Source: Pimelobacter simplex
Lineage (GTDB): Bacteria > Actinomycetota > Actinomycetes > Propionibacteriales > Nocardioidaceae
Reading direction: 5' to 3'
Length of the DNA: 64,000 nt
Assembly (NCBI GenBank): GCA_016803235.1
Contig: JADCLI010000008.1
Coordinates: forward strand, 1-64,000
Positions 17,647 to 26,662 of the stretch are shown here, one piece after another. Position 1 is the stretch's first letter; the number at the start of each line of letters is the position of its first letter. The translations under genes were made by a program, and so were the position numbers. Below the pieces are notes generated by a model that searched no databases, had not been told where the DNA came from, and saw only the letters and a list, made by a program, of their open reading frames with translations.

Positions 17647-18444
17647 ATGTCCGCCGTGCTCGAGCTCGCCGAGGTGTCCGTGCGTCGTGGGCAGGCGACC
17701 TTGCTCGACCGGGTCAGCTGGGTGGTCCGCGAGGGCGAGCGCTGGGTCGTGCTCGGCGCCAACGGCGCCGGGAAGACCACGCTGCTGCAGATCGCGGCCG
17801 CGCAGCTCCACCCCAGCTCCGGCGCCGTCGGGCTGCTCGGCGAGCTGCTCGGGACCGTCGACATCTTCGAGCTGCGCCCGCGCATCGGCGTCTCCAGCGC
17901 CGCGGTCGCCGAGCAGATCCCGCGCAACGAGACGGTCCGCGACCTGGTCCTCACGGCGTCGTACGCCGTGCTCGGCCGCTGGAAGGAGGCGTACGACGAC
18001 GTCGACCACCACCGCGCCGACGCACTGCTCCGTGAGGTCGGCGTGGCGGCCCTTGCCGAGCGCACCTACGGCACCCTCAGCGAGGGCGAGCGCAAGCGGG
18101 TCCAGATCGCCCGGGCGCTGATGACCGACCCGGAGCTGCTGCTGCTCGACGAGCCGGCGGCCGGGCTCGACCTCGGTGGCCGGGAGGACCTCGTCTCCAC
18201 GCTGTCGGTCCTCGCCTACGACCCGCTCTCGCCCGCGACCGTGCTCGTGTCGCACCACGTCGAGGAGATCCCACCGGGGTTCACCCACGTGCTGATGCTG
18301 CGCGGCGGCCGGGTCGTCGCCGAGGGCCCGATCGAGGAGACCCTCACCGCCGATGCGCTGTCGGCGACCTTCGGGATGCCGCTGGTCCTCGAGCACCACG
18401 ACGGGCGCTACGCCGCTCGTCGCAAGCAGCACCACCGCGGTTGA
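17647..18444 (+). CDS. ABC transporter ATP-binding protein, stand-alone
   Basis: 265 aa. Walker A GANGAGKTT is at residues 37-45, the signature is LSEGERKRVQIARAL, Walker B LLLLDEPAAGLD and the H-loop SHHVEEIPPGF. The signature with Glu at the third position (LSEGE) and the ending EEIP.GFTH resemble the YlmA/ModF-like family of single-domain ATPases encoded without permease. No permease is adjacent; the next genes are NfeD and SPFH. Partner unknown. Confidence 0.88.
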   Translation: MSAVLELAEVSVRRGQATLLDRVSWVVREGERWVVLGANGAGKTTLLQIAAAQLHPSSGAVGLLGELLGTVDIFELRPRIGVSSAAVAEQIPRNETVRDLVLTASYAVLGRWKEAYDDVDHHRADALLREVGVAALAERTYGTLSEGERKRVQIARALMTDPELLLLDEPAAGLDLGGREDLVSTLSVLAYDPLSPATVLVSHHVEEIPPGFTHVLMLRGGRVVAEGPIEETLTADALSATFGMPLVLEHHDGRYAARRKQHHRG

Positions 18445-18473
18445 CGCGGAGCCCTCTCCACTAGAGTTCCGGC

Positions 18474-18947
18474 ATGGACTGGCTGCGGGACCACCTGTGG
18501 GAGACCTGGCTGGGGGTCGGGATCGCGCTGGCCCTGGCCGAGCTGCTGAGCCTGGACCTGTTCCTGCTCATGCTCGCCGGCGGCGCCGTCGCGGGCTCGC
18601 TCACCGCGCTGGTCACCGACAGCGTCGTGGTCACGGTGCTGGTCGCCTCGGCCTCGTCGGTGCTGCTGCTCGCGGGCGTCCGGCCGCCGTTGCTGCGCCG
18701 GCTGCACGGTGGCCCCGACCTGGTCCTCGGCCCCGCCAGCCTCGTCGGCACCCGGGGCATCGTGACCGAGCCCGTCGGTGAGCACCGCCCGGGCCGGGTG
18801 AAGATCGGTGGCGAGTCGTGGCTCGCCGTCGCCGAGCCCCCGGCGACCGCGCTCGCCGTCGGCGAGGCCGTGGAGGTCGTCTCCATCGCCGGCGCCACGG
18901 CCCACGTCCGTCCCGTCTCCGACCCCCGACTCGAGGAGCCCCGATGA
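18474..18947 (+). CDS. NfeD family membrane protein
   Basis: 157 aa. The N-terminal half has two to three membrane helices (about residues 12-70), and the C-terminal half is a small OB-fold domain (GTRGIVTEPVGEHRPGRVKIGGESWLA), the NfeD1b layout. NfeD proteins pair with SPFH/stomatin proteins in membrane microdomains, and the next gene is exactly that. The stop overlaps the SPFH start (ATGA). Confidence 0.92.
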   Translation: MDWLRDHLWETWLGVGIALALAELLSLDLFLLMLAGGAVAGSLTALVTDSVVVTVLVASASSVLLLAGVRPPLLRRLHGGPDLVLGPASLVGTRGIVTEPVGEHRPGRVKIGGESWLAVAEPPATALAVGEAVEVVSIAGATAHVRPVSDPRLEEPR

Positions 18948-20002
18948 CCGTCCTGGTCCTGCTCGTCCTCCTGCTCCTGCTGGTGATCACCGTGATCGCG
19001 AAGTCGATCCGGGTGATCCCGCAGGCCTACACCGGCATCGTCGAGCGGTTCGGCAAGTACAAGGAGACGCTGCCCGCCGGCCTCAACTTCGTGGTGCCGT
19101 TCATCGACAAGGTCCGCTACGTGATCGACCTGCGCGAGCAGGTCGTCAGCTTCCCGCCCCAGGCGGCGATCACGGAGGACAACCTGACCGTCGACGTCGA
19201 CACCGTCATCTACTTCCAGGTGACCGACCCGATCGCGGCGACGTACGAGATCTCCAACTACATCCAGGCCATCGAGCAGCTCACCATGACCACCCTGCGC
19301 AACGTCGTCGGTGGCATGGACCTCGAGCAGACCCTGACCAGCCGCGAGTCGATCAACAGCGGTCTGTCCGCGGTCCTCGACGAGACCACGGGCCGGTGGG
19401 GGATCAAGGTGAAGCGGGTCGAGATCAAGGGGATCGACCCGCCGCCGTCCATCAAGGACGCGATGGAGAAGCAGATGCGCGCCGAGCGCGACAAGCGCGC
19501 GCTCGTGCTCACCGCGGAAGGCCAGCGCCAGTCCGCCATCCTCACCGCCGAGGGGAACAAGCAGTCCGCCATCCTCAACGCCGAGGGTGAGCGCGAGTCC
19601 CAGATCCTGCGGGCCCAGGCCGAGCGCGAGGCGCAGATCCTCCGGGCGCAGGGTGAGGGCCAGGCCATCCAGACGGTCTTCCAGGCCATCCACGACGGCC
19701 GGCCCGACCAGTCGCTGCTGGCCTACCAGTACCTGCAGATGATGCCGAAGATCGCCGAGGGCGACGCCAACAAGGTGTGGGTGATCCCCTCGGAGATCAC
19801 CAAGGCGCTCGAGGGGCTCGGCTCCTCGATCCACGAGGTCGCGGGCATTCCGCGCTCCACGCCGGGACCGGCGAAGCGCGTCGACATGGGCCCGACCGAG
19901 CCGGTCGTGCCACGCACGGGCACCAGCGAGGCGGTCCAGGAGGCGATCGCCGAGGCCGAGAGCGCGGCCCGCCCGGCGCAGAAGGATCCCTCCGCGGAGT
20001 GA
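18944..20002 (+). CDS. SPFH/Band 7 (stomatin/paraslipin-like) membrane protein
   Basis: 352 aa. One N-terminal helix (residues 2-20), then the SPFH domain beginning SIRVIPQAYTGIVERFGKY, with ITEDNLTVDVDTVIYFQVTDP typical. A coiled-coil region (about residues 180-245) is built from repeated SAILTAEG/SQILRAQAE units, followed by a proline-rich variable tail. It probably organises membrane microdomains and partners with NfeD. The stop overlaps the GTG of the following TauE gene, making a three-gene operon. Confidence 0.93.
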   Translation: MTVLVLLVLLLLLVITVIAKSIRVIPQAYTGIVERFGKYKETLPAGLNFVVPFIDKVRYVIDLREQVVSFPPQAAITEDNLTVDVDTVIYFQVTDPIAATYEISNYIQAIEQLTMTTLRNVVGGMDLEQTLTSRESINSGLSAVLDETTGRWGIKVKRVEIKGIDPPPSIKDAMEKQMRAERDKRALVLTAEGQRQSAILTAEGNKQSAILNAEGERESQILRAQAEREAQILRAQGEGQAIQTVFQAIHDGRPDQSLLAYQYLQMMPKIAEGDANKVWVIPSEITKALEGLGSSIHEVAGIPRSTPGPAKRVDMGPTEPVVPRTGTSEAVQEAIAEAESAARPAQKDPSAE

Positions 20003-20787
20003 CCCTCCTCGAGATCGCGGCGGTGCTGCTCGCCGGGGTCGGCGCCGGCATGATCAACGCGGTGGTCGGCTCCGGCACCCTGATCACCTTCCCGACCCTG
20101 CTCGCCATCGGCGTGCCGCCGGTGACCGCGAACATGTCCAACAGCCTGGGCCTGGTGCCCGGTTCGATCGCGGGAGCGGTCGGCTACCGCCGCGAGCTCA
20201 CCGGCCAGCGCGACCGGGTCCTGCGCCTGCTCGCGTTCTCGACGGCGGGCGGGGTGCTGGGCGCCGTGCTGTTGCTGGTGCTCCCGCCGGGCGCGTTCCG
20301 GGCCGCCGTACCGGTGCTGATCCTGCTCGGCATCACCCTCGTCATCGTCCAGCCCCGGCTGTCGCGTGCGGTGGCCGCACGCGCCGCGCACCGCGAGGAG
20401 GGCGCCGTCGAACGATCCTGGTGGGTTCCGCTGGCGGTGTTCGGGACCGGTGTGTACGGCGGCTACTTCGGCGCCGCGCAGGGCGTCCTGCTCATGGGCG
20501 TGCTCGGCATCGGCATCAACGAGTCGCTGCAGCGCCTCAACGGCGTGAAGAACGTGCTCGTCGCCGTCGTCAACGGCGTCGCGGGCCTGGTCTTCGTCGG
20601 GGTGGCCGAGCTGGGCCTGCTCGGCAGCGAGGCGAGGGTCGACTGGCTGATCGTGCTGCTCGTCGGGATCGGCGCCGTGTGCGGCGGCCTGCTCGGCTCC
20701 GCGGTCGGCCGCAGGCTGCCGCCCGTCGTGCTGAGGGCCGTGATCGTGGTCGTCGGCCTGGTCGCCGTGGTGAGCCTGGTCGGGTGA
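19999..20787 (+). CDS. TauE/SafE (TSUP) family permease
   Basis: 262 aa from GTG 19999, overlapping the SPFH stop. About eight hydrophobic segments, with the family pattern AGMINAVVGSGTLITFPTLL in the first repeat and a second-half repeat GGYFGAAQGVLLMGVLGIG. The family exports sulfite or organosulfonates, or imports other anions; substrate not predictable here. Confidence 0.9.
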   Translation: MTLLEIAAVLLAGVGAGMINAVVGSGTLITFPTLLAIGVPPVTANMSNSLGLVPGSIAGAVGYRRELTGQRDRVLRLLAFSTAGGVLGAVLLLVLPPGAFRAAVPVLILLGITLVIVQPRLSRAVAARAAHREEGAVERSWWVPLAVFGTGVYGGYFGAAQGVLLMGVLGIGINESLQRLNGVKNVLVAVVNGVAGLVFVGVAELGLLGSEARVDWLIVLLVGIGAVCGGLLGSAVGRRLPPVVLRAVIVVVGLVAVVSLVG

Positions 20788-20805
20788 GCGCCCGGGTGGG
20801 GGCGC

Positions 20806-21201
20806 TCAGGCGGCCTTCGCCCGGCCACGGCCCCGGGCCAGGGCGAGCACGCCCGAGCCGACGGCGCCGGCCGCTGCGCCGATGAGCAGCCCGCTCGCCA
20901 GCTTCGAGACGTTCTTCTGGCCCAGCTCGATCACTCCGTTGGCGAGGTCGGCCCCGTCGACGGCGATGCCGACGGCGGTGAGGTTGCGGCGCAGCGCACC
21001 CCGTGACACCAGCGTCACCGCGCCGAGCGCGATCTCGCGCGCGCCGAACATCCGGCCCATGTAGCCGAGCTGCGGGTTGGCCGCCGGGTCGAGGCCGAAC
21101 ACGCGAGCCGTGCTCGACGGGGCGGCGAGGGCACCGGCGCCCATGACGATGCGGCCCAGGGAGAGTCCGGTGACGGGATCGAGGCGGAAGGAAGCGGCCA
21201 T
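20806..21201 (-). CDS. Small membrane protein, paralog of the gene at 42473
   Basis: 131 aa from ATG 21201. Contains the pattern GRIVMGAGALAAP, FGLDP, LGYMGRMFGAREIALGAVTL and a C-terminal hydrophobic segment. The same arrangement recurs in the protein at 42473-42844 (GRIGLGAASLATP, FGIAP, VGYLTRIYGARAIALGAAYL). The family looks like DUF4267-type small membrane proteins; function unknown. The start lies 50 bp from the divergent DUF4190 gene. Confidence 0.75.
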   Translation of the reverse strand: MAASFRLDPVTGLSLGRIVMGAGALAAPSSTARVFGLDPAANPQLGYMGRMFGAREIALGAVTLVSRGALRRNLTAVGIAVDGADLANGVIELGQKNVSKLASGLLIGAAAGAVGSGVLALARGRGRAKAA

Positions 21202-21250
21202 GGGGGAGACCCTAGTGCTCGGGCGGTGGATCGCGTGGGATCCTTCCGCC

Positions 21251-21712
21251 ATGACGACTCCGCCTCCCGGGAACGACCCGTACCAGCCCTACGGCCAGCC
21301 CGCGGGACAGCAGCCCGACCAGCCCGGGCAGTACGGGCAGCCCGGGCAGCCCGGGCCGTACGGGCAGCCCGGGCCGTACGGCCAGTACGGCCAGCAGCCC
21401 TACGGCTACCCCGCGACGCCGGCCACCAACGGCATGGCGATCGCCTCGCTCGTCGTCAGCATCATCTCGGTCACCGCCTGCCTGGGGGCGACCGGCATCG
21501 TCGGCGCGATCCTCGGCCACGTCGCCAAGGGCCAGATCCGTCAGCGCAACGACCAGGGCGGCGGCCTGGCGACCGCAGGCATCATCATCGGCTGGATCAG
21601 CTTCGGGCTGTTCCTGGCCGGCGTCGCGACCCTCATCGCTCTCGGCGTGTGGGCCGAGAGCACCGTCGACGACTGCTACACCGACTCCAGCGGCTACCTG
21701 CAGTGCGACTGA
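21251..21712 (+). CDS. DUF4190 domain membrane protein with Pro/Gln/Tyr-rich N-terminus
   Basis: 153 aa. Residues 5-55 are a disordered low-complexity stretch of PGQYGQPGQPGPYG-type repeats. Two membrane helices follow with the DUF4190 pattern GIVGAILGHVAKGQI and GGGLATAGIIIGWISF. The short acidic C-terminus carries two Cys (DDCYTDSSGYLQCD), probably outside the membrane. Function unknown; common in actinobacteria. Confidence 0.85.
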   Translation: MTTPPPGNDPYQPYGQPAGQQPDQPGQYGQPGQPGPYGQPGPYGQYGQQPYGYPATPATNGMAIASLVVSIISVTACLGATGIVGAILGHVAKGQIRQRNDQGGGLATAGIIIGWISFGLFLAGVATLIALGVWAESTVDDCYTDSSGYLQCD

Positions 21713-21717
21713 GCTAG

Positions 21718-22680
21718 CTAGCCGCGCCGCACGTACGCCGCCAGCCAGCGCTCGATCTCCTCGTAGGCGCGGGCACGCGGCTCGCTGCGCGAGAGCACGA
21801 CGTCGTGGACGGCACCGGGCACGGCGGCGTACGTGACGTGCCGGCCGACGGCGACCGACCAGCGCCGGATCTGCTCGACGTCGAGCACGATGTCGGTCGA
21901 GAAGACGTCCTCGTCCATCGCGCTGGGACGTCCGGTCCGGTCCGAGGACAGCACGAGCACCGGTGCGGGCACGTCGAGGCCCGCCTGGACCCGGGCGTGG
22001 CCCTGCCGGACCGCTCGCAGCCAGCCGAAGCGGACCGGGAAGGACTCGACCGGCTTCCAGGTCAGGTCGAAGTCCCACTCGCCCTCGTGGTCGCGGTGCA
22101 GGCTGCGCCCGTAGAAGCCGCTGACGTCGCGCCGCAGCTCGCGCAGAGGCCGGCGGCGACCGGCCTCGGCGATCACCCGGTTCGCGACGGGCGAGCGCAT
22201 CCACGCCTTGCCCTGCAGGTCGAGCCACGGCGAGTTGAGCAGCAGCCCGGCCAGCTCGGGCGGGCGCCGGGCGTCGGCCCACAGCGCGACGACCAGTCCG
22301 CCGGTCGAGTGGCCCGACAGCACGACCTGCCGGTGCCCGTCGCGAGCCGTGATCCGCTCCCAGGCGGCATCGAGCTCGGCGAAGTAGTCGCTGAGGTCGG
22401 CGACATAGGTCGCCGACTGGTGCGGCCGCAGCGAGCGCCCGTACTTGCGCAGGTCGAGGGCGTACATCGCGTGCCCGCGCTCGAGCCACCACTCGCCGTA
22501 CTCGGTGTGGAAGAAGTAGTCGGAGAAGCCGTGGACGTGCAGGGTCGCCCGACCGGACGGCTCCGCGGCCGGACGGCCGACCAGGGTGGCGACGACCTCG
22601 CCCTCGAAGTCGTCGTCGAGCGGGATGGTCTCCGCCGTCCACGGCTCACCCAGGATGTCGACGTCCCTCGTGTCGGTCAC
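21718..22680 (-). CDS. Alpha/beta hydrolase (S33/lysophospholipase-like)
   Basis: 320 aa from GTG 22680. Oxyanion region HVHGFSDYFFH, nucleophile elbow LSGHSTGGLV (Ser at about residue 123), and a late His in VPGAVHDVVLS. This is the pattern of monoacylglycerol lipase/lysophospholipase-like hydrolases. No signal peptide, so cytoplasmic. Natural substrate unknown. Divergent from the SpoIIE-type phosphatase gene. Confidence 0.85.
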   Translation of the reverse strand: MTDTRDVDILGEPWTAETIPLDDDFEGEVVATLVGRPAAEPSGRATLHVHGFSDYFFHTEYGEWWLERGHAMYALDLRKYGRSLRPHQSATYVADLSDYFAELDAAWERITARDGHRQVVLSGHSTGGLVVALWADARRPPELAGLLLNSPWLDLQGKAWMRSPVANRVIAEAGRRRPLRELRRDVSGFYGRSLHRDHEGEWDFDLTWKPVESFPVRFGWLRAVRQGHARVQAGLDVPAPVLVLSSDRTGRPSAMDEDVFSTDIVLDVEQIRRWSVAVGRHVTYAAVPGAVHDVVLSRSEPRARAYEEIERWLAAYVRRG

Positions 22681-22725
22681 ACCGAAAGTCTAAGGACGCG
22701 ACTGCGCGACCCCTACGCTGAGCCG

Positions 22726-23445
22726 ATGGAGGACGACGGGGTCAGCTGGGCGCGGCTGCGCGAACGACTGCTCTCCCGCGGCCGGATGCCGGCGCTCCCC
22801 GAGGGCTGGCGACACCAGTCCGCGATGCTGGCGGCGCACGGCCACGCGTACGGCGGCGACTTCATCGTGGCCGACCTGCGGGCGGCCACCGGCCGGCTGC
22901 TGCGGACCGTGCTGGTCGACGTGTGCGGCGGCGGGGAGACGGCGGTGCCGGCCGCGCTGCAGTTCGCCGGTGCGCTGGAGAGCCTGATCCCCGTGGTGCC
23001 GGGCGACGAGCTGTTGCCGGACGCCAACGCGTACCTGCTGCGCCAGCCGTCGGAGGAGGCGATCGCGACGGCGGTGCAGCTCGACCTGGACCTGGCCACC
23101 GGCGACTACCTGATCCGCAGCGCCGGCCATCCGCCCGCGCTGGTCTGGTCGGGGGAGGAGCGCCGGTGGCGCATCGACAACGCCCGCGGCACCGCGCTCG
23201 GCGTCAGCGTCGAGCCGGAGATCGTGGAGAGCGGCGGCGTGCTCGCGCCCGGCGACGCCCTGCTCTTCTACACCGACGGCGTGGTCGAGTCGCGCTCCGC
23301 CGACATCGAGGTCGGGATCGCCTGGCTGCAGGAGACCGCCCGGGCGTCGTACCTCACGGGGTGGGAGGGTGCCGCCCGGCGGATCATCGACCGGGTCGAC
23401 CGGGGCGACGACGACCGGGCGGTGCTGATCCTGGCCCGCGACTGA
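22726..23445 (+). CDS. PP2C/SpoIIE-family serine phosphatase
   Basis: 239 aa. Motifs of the SpoIIE/RsbU fold are in order: HAYGGDFIVADL, AGHPPALVW, GTALGV, LLFYTDGVVESR and a C-terminal DDDRAVLILAR supplying the metal-binding Asp. It has no sensor domain, so it is a bare catalytic unit; partners (anti-sigma antagonist or kinase) are not encoded nearby. Probably acts in partner-switching control of a sigma factor. Confidence 0.87.
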   Translation: MEDDGVSWARLRERLLSRGRMPALPEGWRHQSAMLAAHGHAYGGDFIVADLRAATGRLLRTVLVDVCGGGETAVPAALQFAGALESLIPVVPGDELLPDANAYLLRQPSEEAIATAVQLDLDLATGDYLIRSAGHPPALVWSGEERRWRIDNARGTALGVSVEPEIVESGGVLAPGDALLFYTDGVVESRSADIEVGIAWLQETARASYLTGWEGAARRIIDRVDRGDDDRAVLILARD

Positions 23446-23556
23446 CGCCGGCCTCGGGCGCGTCCGCGCGGGCCGGAATAGGCGAGCCGCTCCCCGGGTT
23501 GACGATAGGTGACACGGCAACTAGATTGCCGGACGACACCAAAGGAGCGGGAGACC

Positions 23557-24717
23557 ATGGGCATCCAGATCGGCATCTTCACCGTCGGCGACGTCACGAC
23601 CGACCCGACGACCGGGAAGACCCCGTCGGAGCACGAGCGGATCAAGGCCACCGTCGCGATCGCGAAGAAGGCCGAGGAGGTCGGGCTCGACGTGTTCGCG
23701 ACCGGCGAGCACCACAACCCGCCGTTCATCGCGTCCAACCCGACCGCGACGCTCGCCTACATCGGCGCGCAGACCGAGAAGGTCATCCTCTCGACGGCCA
23801 CGACGCTGATCACGACGACGGACCCGGTGCTCATCGCCGAGGACTACGCCAAGATCCAGCACCTCACCGACGGCCGCGTCGACCTGATGATGGGCCGCGG
23901 CAACACCGGCCCGGTCTACCCCTGGTTCGGCAAGGACATCCGCCAGGGGATCAACCTGGCGATCGAGAACTACGCGCTGCTGCGCCGGCTGTGGACCGAG
24001 TCGAACGTCGACTGGGAGGGCCGCTTCCGCACCCCGCTGCAGGGCTACACCTCGACCCCACGTCCGCTCGACGGTGTCGCGCCGTTCGTGTGGCACGGCT
24101 CGATCCGCAGCCCCGAGATCGCCGAGCAGGCGGCGTACTACGGCGACGGCTTCTTCCACAACCACATCTTCTGGCCGAAGTCGCACACCGAGCAGATGGT
24201 CGGGCTCTACCGCGAGCGCTTCGCGCACTACGGCCACGGCACGGCCGAGCAGGCGATCGTCGGCCTCGGCGGGCAGTTCTTCATGCGGAGGAACAGCCAG
24301 GACGCCGTGCGCGAGTTCCGTCCGTACTTCGACAACGCCCCGGTCTACGGCCACGGCCCGTCGCTGGAGGACTTCACCGAGCACACCCCGCTGACGGTCG
24401 GATCGCCCCAGCAGGTGCTGGAGCGGACCCTGTCCTTCCGCGAGTACGCCGGCCACTACCAGCGCCAGCTGTTCCTGGTCGACCACGCGGGACTGCCGCT
24501 GAAGACCGTCCTCGAGCAGCTCGACCTGCTCGGCGAGATCCTGCCCGAGATGCGCAAGGGCTTCGCCGAGGGTCGGCCGGAGACCGTCCCGGACGCTCCG
24601 ACGCACACCTCGCTGGTCGCGGCCGCCGGCGGGGCGAAGGACCTCACCGTCCACGCCGAGGACACGATGACCGGCACCACCGACCGTGCCGAGGAAGCAG
24701 AGGAGGCCCGGGCATGA
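23557..24717 (+). CDS. FMN-dependent luciferase-like monooxygenase (CE1758-like)
   Basis: 386 aa. ATG 23557 is preceded by a good Shine-Dalgarno (AAAGGAG, 23541-23547). The start GIQIGIFTVGDVTTDP and the TIM-barrel features EEVGLDVFATGEHH, TDGRVDLMMGRGNTGP and a C-terminal barrel end are those of the luciferase-like family. The ATGA overlap with an FMN reductase gene is the signature of the CE1758/CE1759 partner pair: the reductase supplies reduced FMN, the monooxygenase oxidises an unknown substrate. Confidence 0.92.
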   Translation: MGIQIGIFTVGDVTTDPTTGKTPSEHERIKATVAIAKKAEEVGLDVFATGEHHNPPFIASNPTATLAYIGAQTEKVILSTATTLITTTDPVLIAEDYAKIQHLTDGRVDLMMGRGNTGPVYPWFGKDIRQGINLAIENYALLRRLWTESNVDWEGRFRTPLQGYTSTPRPLDGVAPFVWHGSIRSPEIAEQAAYYGDGFFHNHIFWPKSHTEQMVGLYRERFAHYGHGTAEQAIVGLGGQFFMRRNSQDAVREFRPYFDNAPVYGHGPSLEDFTEHTPLTVGSPQQVLERTLSFREYAGHYQRQLFLVDHAGLPLKTVLEQLDLLGEILPEMRKGFAEGRPETVPDAPTHTSLVAAAGGAKDLTVHAEDTMTGTTDRAEEAEEARA

Positions 24718-25367
24718 CCGGCACCACGAGGATCGTCGTCGTCTCGGCGGGGCTCTCCGTCCCGTCCTCGACGAAGCTGCTCGCCGACAAGCTCGGCGAG
24801 GCCGTCGAGCGGGCGGTGGGCGCCCGCGGCCAGGAGGTCGACGTCCAGCACGTCGAGCTCCGGCCGCTGGCCCACGCGCTGGCCGACCACCTGCTGACCG
24901 GGTTCGCCACCGGCGAGCTGGCGCAGGCGATCGAGGCCGTGCGCCACGCGGACGGGCTCGTCGTCGTGACGCCGGTGTTCTCGGCGTCGTACTCGGGGCT
25001 GTTCAAGACCTTCTTCGACGTCCTCGAGAGCGGCATGCTCGACGGCAAGCCGGTCGTCATCGCCGCCACGGCGGGCACCGCCCGGCACAGCCTGGTCCTC
25101 GACCACGCCCTGCGGCCGCTGTTCGCCTACCTGCGGGCGGTCGTCGTGCCCACCGGGGTGTTCGCTGCCAGCGAGGACTTCGGCGCGACCGACGACGGGT
25201 CGCTGGACAAGCGCGTCGAGCGGGCCGCGGGGGAGCTGGCGGCACTGCTCGGCGGCGCGTCGGCCCCGGCGGCCGCGCCGCAGCGTCGTACCGTCGCCGA
25301 CGAGTTCGCCGCCCCGACGCCGTTCGAGCAGCTGCTGCGCGAGGCGGGGGGCAGCTCGGTCCGCTGA
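24714..25367 (+). CDS. FMN reductase partner of the monooxygenase (CE1759-like)
   Basis: 217 aa, overlapping the monooxygenase stop by 4 nt. A flavodoxin-like fold is visible: VVVSAGLSVPSSTKLLAD (FMN phosphate loop), VVVTPVFSASYSGLFKTFFD, and VVIAATAGTARHS. This fits NAD(P)H-dependent FMN reductases of the SsuE/CE1759 type. The C-terminal tail (PTPFEQLLREAG) is typical of the partnered family. Confidence 0.92.
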   Translation: MTGTTRIVVVSAGLSVPSSTKLLADKLGEAVERAVGARGQEVDVQHVELRPLAHALADHLLTGFATGELAQAIEAVRHADGLVVVTPVFSASYSGLFKTFFDVLESGMLDGKPVVIAATAGTARHSLVLDHALRPLFAYLRAVVVPTGVFAASEDFGATDDGSLDKRVERAAGELAALLGGASAPAAAPQRRTVADEFAAPTPFEQLLREAGGSSVR

Positions 25368-25401
25368 CGGCGGGCGTTGACGCCGGTGGCAGCATGAGCG
25401 C

Positions 25402-26553
25402 ATGCGCCGCACAGTGTTCAACGACGACCACGAGGACTACCGCCGCACCATTCGCTCCTTCCTGGAGTCGGAGGTGGTCCCGCACTACCAGGAGTGGTAC
25501 GACGCGGGCCAGGTCTCGCGCGAGCTCTACACCAAGCTCGGCGAGCTGGGTGTGTTCGGGATCGAGGTGCCGGAGGAGTACGGCGGCGCGGGGATCCACT
25601 CGTTCAAGTTCTCCGCGATCCTCACCGAGGAGTGCGCCCGCGCGGGCGTGAACCTCGGCGGGTCCGGGGTGCACGTGGAGCTCTGCCTGCCGTACCTCCT
25701 CAAGCTCGGCACCCCCGAGCAGCTCAAGCGCTGGATGCCGGGCTTCGTCGCCGGCACCGAGATGTGGGCGATCGCGATGACCGAGCCGGGCACGGGCTCC
25801 GACCTGGCCGGCATGCAGACCACCGCGAAGCGCGACGGCGACCACTACGTCCTCAACGGCGCCAAGACCTTCATCACCGGCGGTGTGCTCGCGGACCGGG
25901 TCATCGTGTGCGCCCGCACCTCGCCGCCGCTGGAGAGCAACCGCCGCTTCGGCATCTCGCTGTTCTGCGTCGACACGAAGTCCGAGGGCTGGGCGGTCGG
26001 TCGCAAGCTCGACAAGCTCGGCCTGCGCACCTCCGACACCGCCGAGCTGTCCTTCACCGACGTGATGGTCCCCGCGACCGACCTGCTCGGCGAGGAGAAC
26101 GAGGGCTTCTCCTACCTCGGCCAGAACCTGCCGCAGGAGCGCCTCGGCATCGCGTACGGCGCCTACGCCCAGGCCGCCGCGGCGATCCGGTTCACCCAGG
26201 CCTACGTCGAGGAGCGCAAGGTCTTCGGCGCGCCCGTGGCGTCCTTCCAGAACACCAAGTTCGAGCTGGCCGCCTGCCAGAGCGAGGTCGACGCCGCCCA
26301 GGCCGTCTGCGACCGCGCGCTCGAGGCGCACGACGCCGGCGAGCTCACCGCCGTCGACGCCGCCTCGGCCAAGCTGTTCTGCACCGAGGTCGCCGGACGG
26401 GTCATCGACCGCTGCCTGCAGCTGCACGGCGGCTACGGCTACATGAACGAGTACCCCATCGCCCGCCTGTACGCCGACACCCGGGTGACCCGGATCTACG
26501 GCGGCACGTCCGAGGTGATGAAGCTGATCATCGCCAAGTCGATGGGGCTCTGA
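25402..26553 (+). CDS. Acyl-CoA dehydrogenase
   Basis: 383 aa, normal length. The signature segment AIAMTEPGTGSDLAGMQTTA (FAD/substrate binding) and the C-terminal LHGGYGYMNEYPIARLYADTRVTRIYGGTSEVMK are complete, including the catalytic Glu region (TRIYGGTSE). It catalyses alpha,beta-dehydrogenation of an acyl-CoA in beta-oxidation or branched-chain amino-acid breakdown. Stand-alone gene ending at a long palindrome. Confidence 0.93.
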   Translation: MRRTVFNDDHEDYRRTIRSFLESEVVPHYQEWYDAGQVSRELYTKLGELGVFGIEVPEEYGGAGIHSFKFSAILTEECARAGVNLGGSGVHVELCLPYLLKLGTPEQLKRWMPGFVAGTEMWAIAMTEPGTGSDLAGMQTTAKRDGDHYVLNGAKTFITGGVLADRVIVCARTSPPLESNRRFGISLFCVDTKSEGWAVGRKLDKLGLRTSDTAELSFTDVMVPATDLLGEENEGFSYLGQNLPQERLGIAYGAYAQAAAAIRFTQAYVEERKVFGAPVASFQNTKFELAACQSEVDAAQAVCDRALEAHDAGELTAVDAASAKLFCTEVAGRVIDRCLQLHGGYGYMNEYPIARLYADTRVTRIYGGTSEVMKLIIAKSMGL

Positions 26554-26562
26554 GGCTGGGGC

Positions 26563-26656
26563 GCAGGAATCGCCGGTCGACCGGTTGTTCTGTCACTTGT
26601 GGGGCGTTGCAACGCCCGTCAAGTGACAGTTTCGCCGGTCGACCGGCGATTCCTGC
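26563..26656. repeat. 94-nt near-perfect palindrome between convergent genes
   Basis: Left arm 26563-26584 (GCAGGAAT, CGCCGGTCGACCGG) pairs perfectly over 22 nt with 26635-26656. Inside it a second perfect stem CTGTCACTTG/CAAGTGACAG (26590-26599 with 26620-26629) encloses the 14-nt palindrome GGCGTTGCAACGCC (26603-26616). It fills the gap between an acyl-CoA dehydrogenase and the PEBP gene. Role: bidirectional terminator or mobile intergenic repeat. Confidence 0.85.
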
Positions 26657-26662
26657 ACCCGC

